Assembly: GCA_963920705.1 (NCBI GenBank)
Contig: OY987226.1
Location: forward strand, 30,601,424-30,665,423
DNA: 64,000 nt
Source of the DNA: Odiellus spinosus
Lineage: Eukaryota; Arthropoda; Arachnida; Opiliones; Phalangiidae
Direction: 5' to 3'
A program made the translations under genes and the position numbers. This document shows positions 23,152 through 34,412 of this stretch, in pieces (position 1 is the first letter of the stretch; each line of letters starts with the position of its first letter). Below the pieces are notes generated by a model that did no database searches, had not been told where the DNA came from, and saw only the letters and a list, made by a program, of their open reading frames with translations.

Positions 23152-23444
23152 GTCTGTCGAAAAACAATTTCATCGATATTCGTATCTTACTTCTTTGTAT
23201 TATTATTATCATTATTTTATTGTATTAATGTATTTGCTGAGCTTCCCCGACAGGGAAGCCGCCCCGTTTTAAAGGGGTGCACTTCGTGCGGCACCAAATA
23301 AACCTGTAATAAATTTTGTCGCCATCTACAGCTCAAAAACTGAAGTATTTTCTTTATTTTTCTCCTTTCAATAAACTGTCGTTTGTAGATAACCTTACAA
23401 TTGAAATAATTTGAGGGAGTATTTTTTTGATTTAAATTGGTTTT

Positions 23445-25127
23445 GTGTTTAGAATAATGTCAAGCTGGGGTAGGAAATGTGCCGTATTGGGTTGTAAAAG
23501 TAGTGATAGAGATAATAGGGAGTGGAAATTAGAAAAATGTCAAGATCATTCTGATCCTGGCCAAGGCTTAACAGTGTTACATAAAGATTGCCCTTGCAAA
23601 GCCCCATGCTCATTGCATATATTTCCCAAAAATTAAATATTAAAAAAACGATGGTTGGAAGCGCTCGACAGACCAAATTATGTACCAGGAAAAAATGCTG
23701 TTGTAAGTATTTGTTACGGAAGTAAAACCTTTTTACCCATAGTAATTATTAAACGTTACAAACTGTATTTAAGTATGCTCACTTCATTTCATTGTGAGAA
23801 AGCCCACTGAACGCTACCCCATTCCCAGCATTGACCTGGATATGGAATGGAAGCCAAATCGTAAACTTAAAAGATCTCTTAATTCCAGCTCTACTGACGA
23901 TAATACACCATCAAAAAAATCATGTACAGAAGATGACTTGGACAGTGCCAGAGATATAAATACATCGAGTTCAACCGCTAATAACTCCATTTTTGAAATA
24001 TCTCACTCCACTTCTTTTGGATCAGGAATGGAAAATGAAAGTTTTAATATGTCAGATGTGTCAGTTACCAGTGAGATACAACCTATTTGCATATGCTCAA
24101 AAAAAGTAATGATTTCGTTCGGAACGCAGTATGAAAATCCTATAGAGACAACTAACAGTCAAACTCAGTGGCAAGACCCATCTTTGTTAGGTCACAACTA
24201 TTCCGATCAACGTCTCTTAAAACCACTTTCAAGTCACAATATTGCAATTCAAGTTGAAATGCACGAATACCATCGTGTTAGTTTTACACGGGTTTGGATC
24301 TTGGCCGTTTTGAGAAGCTAGTGGAAGTTTTATCTAAAAATACAATCAATGTTCCTTGTTCAATGGAATTAAGAGATCAAATATTTTTGGTGCTTATCAA
24401 ACTTAGGCTAAACCTTCTGTTTCAAGATTTGGGTCGTAGGTTTTACATTTCCGGATCTCTTGCTGGTAGAATATTTAAATACTGGTTGGATGTCATGTAC
24501 GATAAGCTTTCGGATTTGATATGTTGGTTACCTCGTGAAACTATTTATAGTAGTTCACCAACAACCTTCAAAGTGAATTACCCATTGACAACTTGCGTCA
24601 TCGATTGTACAGAAGTGTTTGTACAAAGACCCAGGAAATTAAGAGCAAGAGCGTTAACTTATTTCAATTACAAGAGTCACAATACTATGAAGGCATTCAC
24701 AGCAATAGCGCCAAATGGTTATATTATGCTAATTTCTCGTTGTTTTGGAGGGAGAACAAGTGATAATTTTATCACAAGGGACTGCGGTTTTTACAAATAC
24801 TTATTACCTGGTGATGAAGTAATGGCAGACCGGGGTTTCACTGTAGCTGAAGACCTTGAATTCATTCAAGTTAAACTTAATATTCCTGCGTTTACTAGAG
24901 GTAAGGATCAGTTAGAAGAGGAAGACGTTACCAAGACTAGGCGAATAGCCACTGTAAGGATAGAGGTTGAAAGAGTTATAGGAAAGCTGAAAAACTATAG
25001 AATATTAAAAGGAGTTTTACCATTGACATTTGCAAAAAAAGTGGATAAAATTATGACAGTGTGCGGAGCTTTATGTAATTTGCAATCTACTATTGCTGGT
25101 AAAAATTCAAAAAATTCAATAAAATAG
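23445..25127 (+). pseudogene. THAP + DDE_Tnp_4-type transposase (ISL2EU-like)
   Basis: Exon 1 (23445-23703) encodes an N-terminal THAP finger: CAVLGC, an insertion with extra Cys, LHIFPK, a TAA, then KKRWLEALDRPNYVPGKNAV in the same frame. GTAAGT follows. The next exon (from about 23800) encodes a Ser-rich linker (RKPTERYPIP onward) that loses frame by one base near 24285. The core resumes as TGLDLGRFEKLVEVL and continues with a helix-turn-helix-like LLFQDLGRRFYISGSLAGRI, then CVIDCTEVFVQRP (first Asp), NTMKAFTAIAPNG, VMADRGF (second Asp) and RIEVERVIGKLKNY (Glu). All three acidic residues are present, but one stop and one frameshift make this copy defective. The last 170 bases also occur in the left arm. 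Confidence 0.8.
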
Positions 25128-25220
25128 AATTTAATTTTTAACAATTTTTTATTGGTTCTTAAAATAAATTTGTACTTTGTCAGAAAAATTATAAATATCA
25201 CAATGAAATACCACAATTTG

Positions 25221-26551
25221 CTAATTAACATAGCAATTGTTTTTGTAAAAAGAACTTAAAAATGGCAATTTTAGTTTTTTGTTATGAAATGCATCCACAA
25301 TAAATGGCAACATATGACTAGCATACACATGTCTCATTTTTTTTAACATTTGCTCCATATATTTTTCATTGTAAGGGTCTTCCAATTGAATTTTCATTTC
25401 ACTATGAAATATGTAAAAATAGCAGAGACATCTCTTCGTGCAAAAAAGTTGTATTTGTATTTGAAGATAGTAACCATTTTTTCCATTCTCATGTAAATAA
25501 TATTGCCCATTTTTATCCAATCTAACATCATATTTGTTGCTCTTAATTAGGGTTTTCAGATCTTGTGTTGCTGGACATTTCAATTCAAGTATTTTATCAT
25601 GACTAATGAGGCCGTCAGGGCTAGCGCTTAACCATGGTTCTGTTTCCGAAATCACTGTTCTCACTTGTTCGACTCATACAAGATTTTCATCACTAAAAAT
25701 GTTTCTTGCTACAGGCTCCATATTGTTGCCGTGAATGGTTGCACTATTTCCTCGAAATATTGGGAAAACATGTTTTTTAATGAAATTTTGTGGTGACGTA
25801 GTAGTTTTCTTGGGAATTGTATTCGTCTCGTTTCGCTCCATAATGCACTCTCTCCTTGTTTGATAGTTTCTTGTTTCAATTTTTCAATACTGCGGTCTCC
25901 GATATCAATAAATGTCTTAAAGAAACTTTGGCATACATTGCATTTCAAAGATCCAGATGAAAGTGGTTCATCAGAATTTATGTCGTGGGAACCATGAACG
26001 ATAGAGTTTGAAAAATTTGGTCTTTTTGATGGACTGAGAATATTTTGAGTTATAGGATTTTCAATAATTTTTGTTGATAAAACATCATTAATGATTGATC
26101 CTGGTAAAGAAACCAATTCGGCTAAATCTGATTTTAAAAAATGTTTTCTCAGAGATTCGTGAGTATAAAATTGTAGAGGCATTTTATTTTCTTTTACTAT
26201 TTCTTTTTGATTTTTAGAAAACTCAATTTCTACAAAAGCTTGTGGCTCTATTTTTCTTTTGGTTCCCAAGTTCCATTGATTTTGTCCGTCAGTGCACGAT
26301 GGTCCTTTCTCTAACTCGGAATTCCAAAAATCTACTTTGAACATTAATGCTGTGACGTGGCTACATACTTTAGCTTTTTCCGCCATACATGTGCAAAAAG
26401 CTGTAAGAATTGTCCCTTCAGGTGTTGAAACAAACCAGGCACGATGGTCCTTTTTTCTTAAGGTCTGCGATGGGGTTATGTCACCTCTCAATGCCACTAA
26501 ATCCTCAGAAACTTTGGCCAACATCAATTTTCCCACCCAGCCACTTTCCAA
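25221..26551 (-). pseudogene. SWIM zinc finger + YqaJ-type nuclease (right-arm copy)
   Basis: Mirror of 6128-7291. The SWIM finger (CTC, then CSH) and linker are intact (26551-25830). A 25-bp deletion then removes the ITGSTAKA block and shifts frame, and a TGA replaces a CAA codon at the VQVEQ position (about 25675). Downstream, WLSASPDG and ILELKCP remain in a separate open frame. This copy keeps the full C terminus that the left copy lost (YFYIFHSEMKIQLEDP to FLSSFYKNNC). The two copies are thus damaged at different points. As in the left copy, the N-terminal frame break before SNYLESGWV is present, so that lesion or intron predates the duplication. Confidence 0.78.
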
Positions 26552-27468
26552 ATAATTACTGGCTTGTAAACTTTTCTCGCATCCGTTGGCTGCTCGTCAC
26601 AAGCTCGTGAATGAAGTACATAGTTAGATATCTTTTCTTTAGTTATTTTCGGGCAGTTTTCCATATCATCATACCATTCCTCTTTTGGGATCAATGATGG
26701 ATTTTTAAATGATGCAGTTCCTAATACATGTATTGAAAGAGTAAGCCTTGGTGTATCGTCAATTTAATAGACTAAAAAGATAATACTTATTTTTAGCATT
26801 TCGTTTTCCATTTTGAAATTTACTCCCCTTTCTTGAGCTAGAAAATAATACACTTAAATTCATATAGTCTTTCATCCCATTTGAAGTTTCATAAGTAGTT
26901 ATAACATTATTGGAAATTACCTTTTGATTCTTAGAACTTTCTTAGAACGTCGCCATTTTTATAACTTTAAGAAGTTCTGAATTTTTGCAGTAGATGGCGT
27001 TGACAAAAAACTACATATATCCAAAAACTGGGCGGTGACCTCGTAAAACGCGTATAGCCGGGGAATGAGGGAAGAGGCAATCATGTTTACGTTTCTCACC
27101 TACGTCATTTTTAACCACTCCCTCGCAGTAGAATTCAAAAAACCAAAACTTCATACTTCGTTAAAACAATCAATTTCCGAGTTATTTAAATATCGTTTTG
27201 GAAAAAAAAATGAGACGATATCTGGTTAAACCAAAGCTTGGATTTTCAGTAGGTAACCCCGATTTTTCAAATAAACTGTCAGTATTCCTTTAAATAAACT
27301 ATTTAAAAACAATATTAAAATATCTTCGAGATAGATAGTTTTACATCACGTGATAAATCAACTACTATCGCGCCATCCAGATTTTAAAAATAATTTTACG
27401 ATCTGGAATTTGAAGGTTCGGAACGTACCAACGGCTGTCTTCAGTTTTAAATTTTAGTATTCAATAAC

Positions 27469-27663
27469 AATGGAAAACATTGTGTTTATCGTAATTGTAA
27501 AAACTACAGTAAATGTAATAAATCGTACAATCGTGGAGTAAAATATTATCCAGTACCAAAACCAATTAAAAATCTTCAGAAGTGTTTGCTGTGCATAGAA
27601 GCAATCAATCGAAAAGATATATTAACACATTATGATATTAAATCAAATAATCATGTTTTGTGA
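27469..27663 (+). pseudogene. THAP-domain exon fragment (right arm)
   Basis: Mirror copy of 5020-5214 with the same 64-codon frame and TGA end. It keeps the N-terminal Cys pair and the YPVPKP block and lacks the final Cys-His pair. It lies outside the ISL2EU-like element, whose right end is near 27010. Confidence 0.55.
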
Positions 27664-29105
27664 TAATTATGGTCACTGTGGAAACTATTTTTGAACATTT
27701 TAGTTTTCGGATTTTTTGTGTGTAAAATATCTCTTTTTCTAAAACAAGCGCGCGAAAACTGAAGATCCAGGTGCGCTTAGCGGGAGATAGTTTGGGGTTT
27801 CATAGAGCCACGTGGGATGAGGGGTTTAAGAGTGACGTCAAACCCGTTTCTACCCCCTTTCTTGGACCACGTTTTTCACTATTCAAGAAACTATTGAAAA
27901 GAAATTCTTCGGGTACGCGCGAAAAAAAAAATCTAATGTTGTTTCCCTCTATGGTAAGAGGGCGACAAATGATGTGTCTCAAAGTACGTCACAAATATTT
28001 TACCCCAGTTCCCCTTTTTGTTTCCCCCCCTAACACTCCCGTCTGTGGGTGGTGAGCCTCTCGAATGGGGTCGGTATTGCGTTCCCATTTCTATTCCTGT
28101 GCTTATTATTCCATGCCTTTACATAAGTATAAATACCAATGGGGCCATTTAGCGTCCCGAAATCACAACTCAAAACTGAGAAAAGGCCTTAAGTGATAGA
28201 TAAAAAATCACTTCTTATTTCCCTTTAACTTTATAAGTTATTTGCAGTGATCGAAAGGAAAGTGCCTGAATGTGCTACAAAAGGGTTAAACGTATGCTTA
28301 ACTGAACTTTAATAATTATGTCTAAAAATCTCAACAAAAATTGTATATGTTAAACAGTAGAAATATATGTAATATTCACTGAATTCGAGCTAATAGGGAG
28401 AAAGGTAGTTCGAAATGATTTATAGTATTTATTGTGTATGAGTCCTTCTCATGGTTATAAAAAACAATAATGACTGATTGACTAGTTTTACGAAGTAATA
28501 TAGAGAGAGGGGCCCTGAAAGGGTTAGAGAAATCTGAAAATATTATCTTAACCAGTTTTATTAATTTTATTTAAAATTTATAGAACCTAAGCATATTATA
28601 TAGAATCCGAATATACAGGGTGTTTTAGAAAGGTCTGGAAAAAATGAAGGGGGTTCTTCGTGGGGTCAGACTGAGTGAAAAAGGTTTATGAACCTTTAGT
28701 CTCACGCGCTGCGTTGCGTAGTTATGAGCCCTTGAAAATAGTCCTCAAAAATACGAAAAACGACCGAAAGGTGTAGGTAAGATTGTGCCTTTGACCATTA
28801 TTGTTTTTCTATTTAATTGTGCATAAGCTAATTATCGAGAGAAAAGTTAAACAAGGTGTTTATTTACTAAAAAAAGCGTATCAACATGTTTAGAAGTGTG
28901 CAATCATAAACTTTGGTCAGAAGTACTTGAACTCAAAGTGTGGTTTATTACGTGTGTTGCGTGTGTTGAAAAGGGAATTTTACAAGACACCATTAATTAC
29001 CATAATTATCAATTGTTTAATAATCGGAATCAGAAGTATTTACAAAAATTTTTCGAAATGCATTCCGTCAGCGTTGATACACACTTGAGCCCGTCTAATA
29101 AATGA

Positions 29106-29719
29106 TTATCTAACTCGTTCGAAGATCCCTTGTGTATTGCGTATGGTTTCGCAGGCATTAATAATCCTTTGACGTAGATCTTCCACGTCACGCACTTCAC
29201 TAACATAAACGAAGTCCTTAAGGTGGCCCCAAAGAAAGAAATCACAAGGGTTTAGGTTCGGAGATCTGGCTGGCCACTCAACCGTTCCGCCACAACCAAT
29301 CCACCTCAAATTGAATGTTTCATTAAGGAAGGCCCTGACTAGGAGAGAAACATAAGGTGGTGCACCGTCGTGCATAAAACACATGTCTCGTCTCAAGGCC
29401 AATGGTACGTCTTCATGAAGCTCTAACAGATTGTCTTGAAGAAACGGGAGGTATGCCTCACCATTAAGCCTTGGCTGCAAAAAGAATGGTCCAATTAAAT
29501 GGTCACCAACAATTCCGCACCAGACGTTTAAGCTGAATTGAACTTGGTGAGCCCTAACACTTGTAGCGTGGGGTTTTGTTTCGCCCATTGATGCCTGTTG
29601 TGCATGTTCAATATGCCATCACGAGAAAAATGGCCTCATCCGTAACTAAAAGATTTTGGGGTAAGTTGATGTCTTGATGTTGAGCGATAAACCACTGACA
29701 AAAGTCCAGTCTTCTCCGT
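29106..29719 (-). pseudogene. Mariner-like transposase half (right arm, minus strand)
   Basis: Counterpart of the left-arm plus-strand half. It contains LNVWCGIVGDHLIGPFF, MHDGAPPYVS, PNLNPCDFFLWGHLKDFV and RNTQGIFERVR, with the catalytic HDG and third D blocks intact. It is slightly less decayed than the left-arm copy (HDG and SPNLNP kept). The N-terminal DNA-binding region is absent and a stop follows the first catalytic block. Confidence 0.72.
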
Positions 29720-29722
29720 AAT

Positions 29723-30378
29723 CAACAAACTATCCAAACTGTCGACAGACGTTTGAGGGAAGGTGGACATATCCAACCGGCGGGACGAGGTGCTGTAGCT
29801 CCAGACGTTCCTGAAGAGGTGGAGGAACAAGTACTCACCATTTTCGACGAAGATCCAGGAACAAGCACTAGGCGAGTTGGACGCCAATTGGGAGTAAGTC
29901 ACGTTCTAATCTGGTGAATACTCCGAGGACATCAGTTTCACCCTTACCATCTACAGAAGGTCCAAGCCCTTAACGAAACGGATTATCCGAGCAGACTGGA
30001 CTTTTGTCAGTGGTTTATCGCTCAACATCTAGACATCATTTTACCCCAAAACAACAGGCATCAGTGGGCGCAACAAAACCCCACGCTACAAGTGTTAGGG
30101 CTCACCAAGTTCAATTCAGCTTAAATGTCTGGTGCGGAATTGTTGGTGACCATTTAATTGGACCATTCTTTTTGCAGCCAAGGCTTAATGGTGAGGCATA
30201 TCTCCCGTTTCTTCAAGACAATGTGTTCGAGCTTCTTGAAGACGTACCATTGGCCTTGAGACGAGACATGTGGTTTATGCACGACGGTACATCACCTCAT
30301 TTTTCTCTCCTAGTTAGGGCCTTCCTAAATGAAACATTCCCTTTGAGGTGGATTGGTCGTGGCGGAACGGTTGCCTGA
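29723..30378 (+). pseudogene. Mariner-like transposase half (right arm, plus strand)
   Basis: Counterpart of the left-arm minus-strand half. The helix-turn-helix region (EVEEQVLTIFDEDPGTSTRR) runs from about 29800, followed by a stop, LDFCQWFIAQH, a deletion of the first catalytic block, then NVWCGIVGDHL and FMHDGTSPHFS. It ends early after RWIGRGGTVA. Inactive. Confidence 0.72.
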
Positions 30379-31408
30379 CCAGCCAGATCTCCGGACCTAA
30401 ACCCTTGTTATTTGTTTCTTTGGGGCCACCTTAAGGACTTTTGTTTATGTTAGTGAATTGCGTGACGTGGAAGATCTACCTCAAAGGATTATTGATGCCT
30501 GCGAAACCATACGCAACATTTATTAGACGGGCTCAAGTGTGTATCAACGCTGACGGAATGCATTTCGAACAATTTTTGTAAATAATTCTGATTCCGATTA
30601 TTTAACAATTGATAATTATGGTAATTAACAATGGTGTCTTGTAAAATTCCCTTTTCAACACCCGAAACCACAGTTTGAGTTCAAGTTCTTCTGACCAAAG
30701 TTAATGATTGCCCACTCCTAAACATGTTGATACGCTTTTTTTTAGTTAATAAACACCTTGTTTCACTTATCTCTCGATAATTAGCTTATGCACAATTAAA
30801 TAGAAAAACAATAATGGTCAAAGGCACAATCTTACCTACACCTTTCGGTCGTTTTTCGTATTTTTGAGGACTATTTTCAAGGGCTCATAACTACGCAACG
30901 CAGCGCGTGAGACTAAAGGTTCATAAACCTTTTTCACTCAGTCTGACCCCACGAAGAACCCCTTCATTTTTTCCAGACCTTTCTAAAACACCCTGTATAC
31001 GTATATATACGTTTAAACCTTTCCTTCTATTAACTCGAATTCAATGGATATTTTTTATCATTCTACTGTTTAATAATGCACAACTTACGATCGAGTGCCA
31101 GACGCTCTTCCACTGTTCTATAGGTTCTTAGAATATATTAAAAATATCTTATATCTCCAGAGTCGTGCAATACAGGGAAAAAGTCGTCACGAACGCGTTA
31201 ATAAGGGGTCGAGGTTATAAGAGAGCTTATGACTGTTTCGGTTCTAGACTGAACAAGATGGTCAAGCCCATAGAAATAGCTAGACCCATGACATTGTAAA
31301 AGAGGCTGAATAGAATTTGCTATAGCAGGGGCGTGTTATGCAAGCATAAACGCTCTTTAAACAATTTGAATCGCGTCTCGAGATTCCTTTAAACACGAAG
31401 TTGCGTAA

Positions 31409-32045
31409 AGTTTTTCAAATCATGTTTTTCAAATCATGTTTTTCAAATCATGTTTTTCAACTTGGCTACCTGTGAACGCGTCTTTATATCTAATCTTTAT
31501 TAATTTATCTTGGATACCCGTGTGAAAGCGGCTTTATATTGAATCTTAATTTTTCTTTGATACGTCTGAACGCGGATTTATATCTAATCTTTATTAATTT
31601 ATCTTGGATACCCGTGTGAACGTGGCTTTATATCTAATATTTATTAATTTTTAACTTAGATACCCGTGCGAACAGGCATTTATGTATTATCTTTGTCATT
31701 TTTAACTTAGATACCCGTGCGAACAGGTATTTATGTATTATCTTTGTCATTTTATCTTGGATACTCGTGCGAACGGGACTTAATATCTATTCTTTATTAA
31801 GTCATTTTTATCTTGGAAACGCGTCTTTATATCTCTTCTTTATTAAGTCCTTTTATCTTGGATACCCTGTGAACACGCCTTTATATCTAATCTTTATTAA
31901 TTTTTACCTTGGATACCCTTGTGAAGGCACCTTTACATCTAATCTTTATTGTCTCATCTTGGATACCCGTGAAAACGTACCATAATATCTAAAATTTATT
32001 AATTCATTTTATCTTGAACACCCGTGAAAACACGCCTTTATCTAA
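31409..32045. repeat. Degenerate tandem array, about 55-bp unit (right arm)
   Basis: Mirror of the left-arm array: the reverse complement of the 55-bp units plus the 14-bp TTTTTCAAATCATG repeats at 31409-31460. Unit number and order differ slightly from the left arm, as expected if the arrays have changed by slippage since the arms formed. Confidence 0.85.
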
Positions 32046-32682
32046 TCAAAATATAAGAAAATATTGAATATCTTCGAAAATATCTTTTATATTAAATTTA
32101 AGTTTCAGCAACATTGGTTTTAAGATTAAGTTAAATCATTTAATCTGTTTTAATTTTAATTTAAATGAATATTACGTTTCAATTCAGTAAAAGCTATAAC
32201 CTCAGAAGGCTAAAATAGACGCGAATCCAAAAGATACTATATAACGCGTTCGTTGATCGTTATAAATTAACAAGCGAGTAACGGTTGCTGCTCTTCAATG
32301 AGCTGTGGTGGATCTACTTTTACAGCAGGTAGAAGCTAATAACTGTAAAAGCCGTGGGTGATGACGTCTTCTTCCGACGTCACTTACAGACAGAACCTCT
32401 CCGCGATCTAAAAAATCACTCGGAGAGGTAAGAAGACGAAAGTTTTTCGATTCGATGACGTATTTCGTCTTCTTGTACAACGCCGACGCCAACGCCAACG
32501 CCGCAGTGAATACAGTAGCTAGACCCCACTAGGGTTGGGTCTAGCTAAAAATGGAAAAGTTTCGCTTGAAAAATGGAAAGGTTTCGCTTGGAAAATGAAA
32601 ATGTTTCACATTTTGGTAAGGGTAGGTTTAGGTTGAACTAACATTAGTGTTGTGGCTATCCTCCGGGCTTAACCATCTTATT

Positions 32683-33310
32683 TAGTTTAGAAGTGAATTG
32701 ATAAGGGACTTGTACCTAAATTCCTAGCTTGTATATCCGAAAGCTCTCCAGAAACGTTTATGTAATAAACCGTTTTACAACCTTTGAATCCCCGATTGGA
32801 CTCTAAAAATAAGAGTCCCGGGGACAAAAGTAACCCCTATCTCAAAATGGCCGTAACTTTTCTCTACTATTACCTAAGCAAAAACCGATAGCACCATTAG
32901 AAAGATGGCAATTCCTAGAATAATTTAAAATAGTAAACTTGACATGAGCTACTCGTTAAAGATAAACCATTTATAGAAATCGAGCAAAAACCCAAAAATG
33001 ACCCCTATCATAAAATTGCCGTAACTTTTCTCTGCTATTATCTAGACATAAACCGATAGCACCATTAGAAAGATGACATTCCCTAAATTAATATAAAATA
33101 ATAAAATTGACATGAGCCACTCGTTAAAGAAAATGACCCTCTTATAGAAATCGAGCAAAAATCCAAAAATTACCCCTCTCTTAAAATGGCCGTAACGATT
33201 CTCTACTATCATCTTGGCATAAACATATTGCACCATTAGAAAGAAGACATTCCCTAGATTATTTCAAATAATAAAATTAACGTAAGCCACTTGTTAAAGA
33301 AGGTATGCAA
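32683..33310. repeat. Degenerate tandem repeat, about 170-bp unit
   Basis: Three consecutive units share the order ACCCCTATCTCAAAATGGCC, GTAACTTTTCTCTACTAT, ATAAACCGATAGCACCATTA, then GACATGAGCCACTCGTTAAA. The same unit recurs at 33715-33775 (partial), 36925-37030 (partial) and 40535-41160 (four to five units). Small open frames across it are not conserved. Function unknown; a satellite or eroded TE end is likely. Confidence 0.8.
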
Positions 33311-33311
33311 C

Positions 33312-33687
33312 CTAATAGTAAGTGATTTTTCTATTGATTCCTTATATAGGCCTAATCCACTAGTAAAAAGTTTACAAAACAATTATTAAACTAGAATAAA
33401 TTAAAAACTTCCACGGAAAATAGGTTTAGCGGGATTCGTGGAGAATAGGTGTAAGGTATAGTGACCAATCGAAAGTCTTGTGGAGATATTGCGCGATCTC
33501 GCGCGAAAGATGGGCCTTTGTTCATTGGTCGCTGTTCCTTACAGGTATTCTCCATGAATCCCGCTAAGAATATTTCTGTGGAAGTTTTTAATTTTTTTTA
33601 GTTTAATATTTGTTTTGTAAACTTATTACTACTGGAGTAGGCCTATTTATACGGCAAGGAATCGATTAAAAATCACTTGTTATTAGT
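33312..33687. mobile_element. Foldback MITE
   Basis: The left half (CTAATAGTAAGTGATTTTTC, then TAGGCCTAATCCACTAGTA, AGTTTACAAAACAA, TTTAGCGGGATTC) is repeated inverted in the right half up to TATTAG at 33687. Arms exceed 150 bp with indels. A related end occurs at 63822-63875, beside P element B. Confidence 0.75.
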
Positions 33688-34267
33688 TTGCATGCTCCCT
33701 TTAAAGAAAATAAAGGACTTATAGAAATCTAGTAAAAATCCAAAATTGACCCCTATCTTAAAATGGCCGTTACTTTTGAGAATAGGGCGAAATGTTTTGG
33801 ATTTAAAGGAAAGTAATCGAGACTGTCGTGACTTTCCATTTCTTTCAGCTATAATTTTTAATTTCTGCCCCTTCGCGGCTTTGAGTATCTTGGCTATAAA
33901 TGCGATTTTTTGAAGCGCGATGCAAAACAAGATTTCTGTATAATACGATCTATACACACTTTTACTTGCGTTTATGTATTATCGAGATTTTTCTCTTATT
34001 CCCTCGGATTCTAGCTCGTTCCAAGGACTATTTCCATGATTAAATTCCGATAAATTTTTCTACTTGCTCTATGTTAGCTTTACTTCTAATTTCTCGATAG
34101 AAACATTTAGATTTTTTTACTGGGTTAACTCTAGCTCTAACAAAACCTGCAAAACAAACATTAGCAAACGCGCAAAACGGTCAGTCAGTTTGTTTAAGTT
34201 TAGTTATGTTTGCTCATCTACGCTTAAGTTTAGTTATGTTTGCTTATGTTGGCTTAAATTTGCTTAA

Positions 34268-34412
34268 AGGCATAGGATTTCTTCTGCCTGCCAACCGCCG
34301 TTTTCACTGGAAGTGGGCTCACGTTCTGGGCTACCCCTTTGGAAGCGAGGCTTGGGAAAGTCTGGAGGGTGAGCCCGTTTCCAGGGAGGTAGGCAGAAGA
34401 AATCCTTGGCCT
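34268..34412. mobile_element. TTAA-flanked MITE, copy 1
   Basis: 145 bp with inverted ends starting AGGCATAGGATTTCTTCTGC and TTAA on both sides (34264-34267 and 34413-34416). A near-identical copy is at 40336-40480. TTAA targets are used by piggyBac- and Kolobok-type transposases. Confidence 0.75.

Larger units (their letters stand above)
11660..23312 (+). mobile_element. Non-LTR retrotransposon (LINE), split by P element A
   Basis: Two ORFs (12186 and 14048), a GC-rich body unlike its surroundings, a roughly 0.5-kb 5' UTR (start only approximate) and a 3' UTR interrupted at 17481/23152 by P element A. After the P element the 3' UTR resumes and ends with two hairpins (GCTTCCCCGACAGGGAAGC and GGTGCACTTCGTGCGGCACC) and AATAAA motifs just before the ISL2EU-like terminus. 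Hairpins of this kind often serve as the reverse-transcriptase recognition site in LINE RNAs. ORF2 carries one frameshift near 17161. Confidence 0.78.
23313..27010. mobile_element. ISL2EU-like transposon, complete copy (THAP/DDE + YqaJ)
   Basis: About 3.7 kb. The imperfect inverted ends are TTTTGTCGCCATCTACAGC at the left and, reading inward from the right, TTTTTTGTCAACGCCATCTA. The plus strand encodes a THAP finger and an IS5/Harbinger-like DDE domain. The minus strand encodes a SWIM-YqaJ nuclease, and the two genes converge. As I recall, the pairing of a THAP-DDE transposase with a YqaJ nuclease defines the ISL2EU superfamily. Both genes carry breaks here, so the copy is not autonomous as it stands. 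Confidence 0.78.
28616..30995. mobile_element. Chimeric head-to-head mariner-like element (right arm)
   Basis: Reverse-complement copy of 1689-4069, again bounded by CAGGGTG/CACCCTG and TA. The two transposase halves appear here as a minus-strand body at 29106 to about 29720 and a plus-strand body from about 29720 to 30378. Here the plus-strand copy reads FMHDGTSPHFS and the minus-strand copy reads FMHDGAPPYVS, so the NDG change seen in the left arm is private to that arm. Confidence 0.78.
134..32547. mobile_element. Foldback-type element with very long arms (outer copy)
   Basis: Both ends carry the same inverted terminal block: TAGCTAGACCC, then a hairpin-forming ACCCTAG/CTAGGGT segment, then repeated GGCGTT/GGCGTC motifs. 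The same block ends the smaller foldback element at 47113-57751, which marks it as a family terminus rather than a local accident. Inside the block lie hairpins around the motif CTCTCCG and an array of about 55-bp repeats, an architecture like Drosophila Foldback elements. I see no transposase of its own. The other elements inside are independent insertions or a captured segment. Whether the whole 32 kb ever moved as a unit is not shown. Confidence 0.5.
24954..32682. repeat. Right arm of giant inverted duplication
   Basis: Reverse-complement partner of 1-7752. The inner limit lies inside the DDE transposase gene near the codons for its final catalytic glutamate region. The outer limit is at 32682, after which the sequence becomes unrelated. 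The right arm is probably the source, because here the ISL2EU-like element continues intact across the breakpoint into 23313-24953. It differs from the left arm by a 25-bp deletion and a TGA codon in the YqaJ gene, among other changes. Confidence 0.93.

Noticed and set aside
1..32682. Giant element of the Maverick/Polinton type
   Set aside because: No DNA polymerase B, packaging ATPase, protease or capsid gene; the integrase in the window (37285) lies outside and is BEL/Pao.
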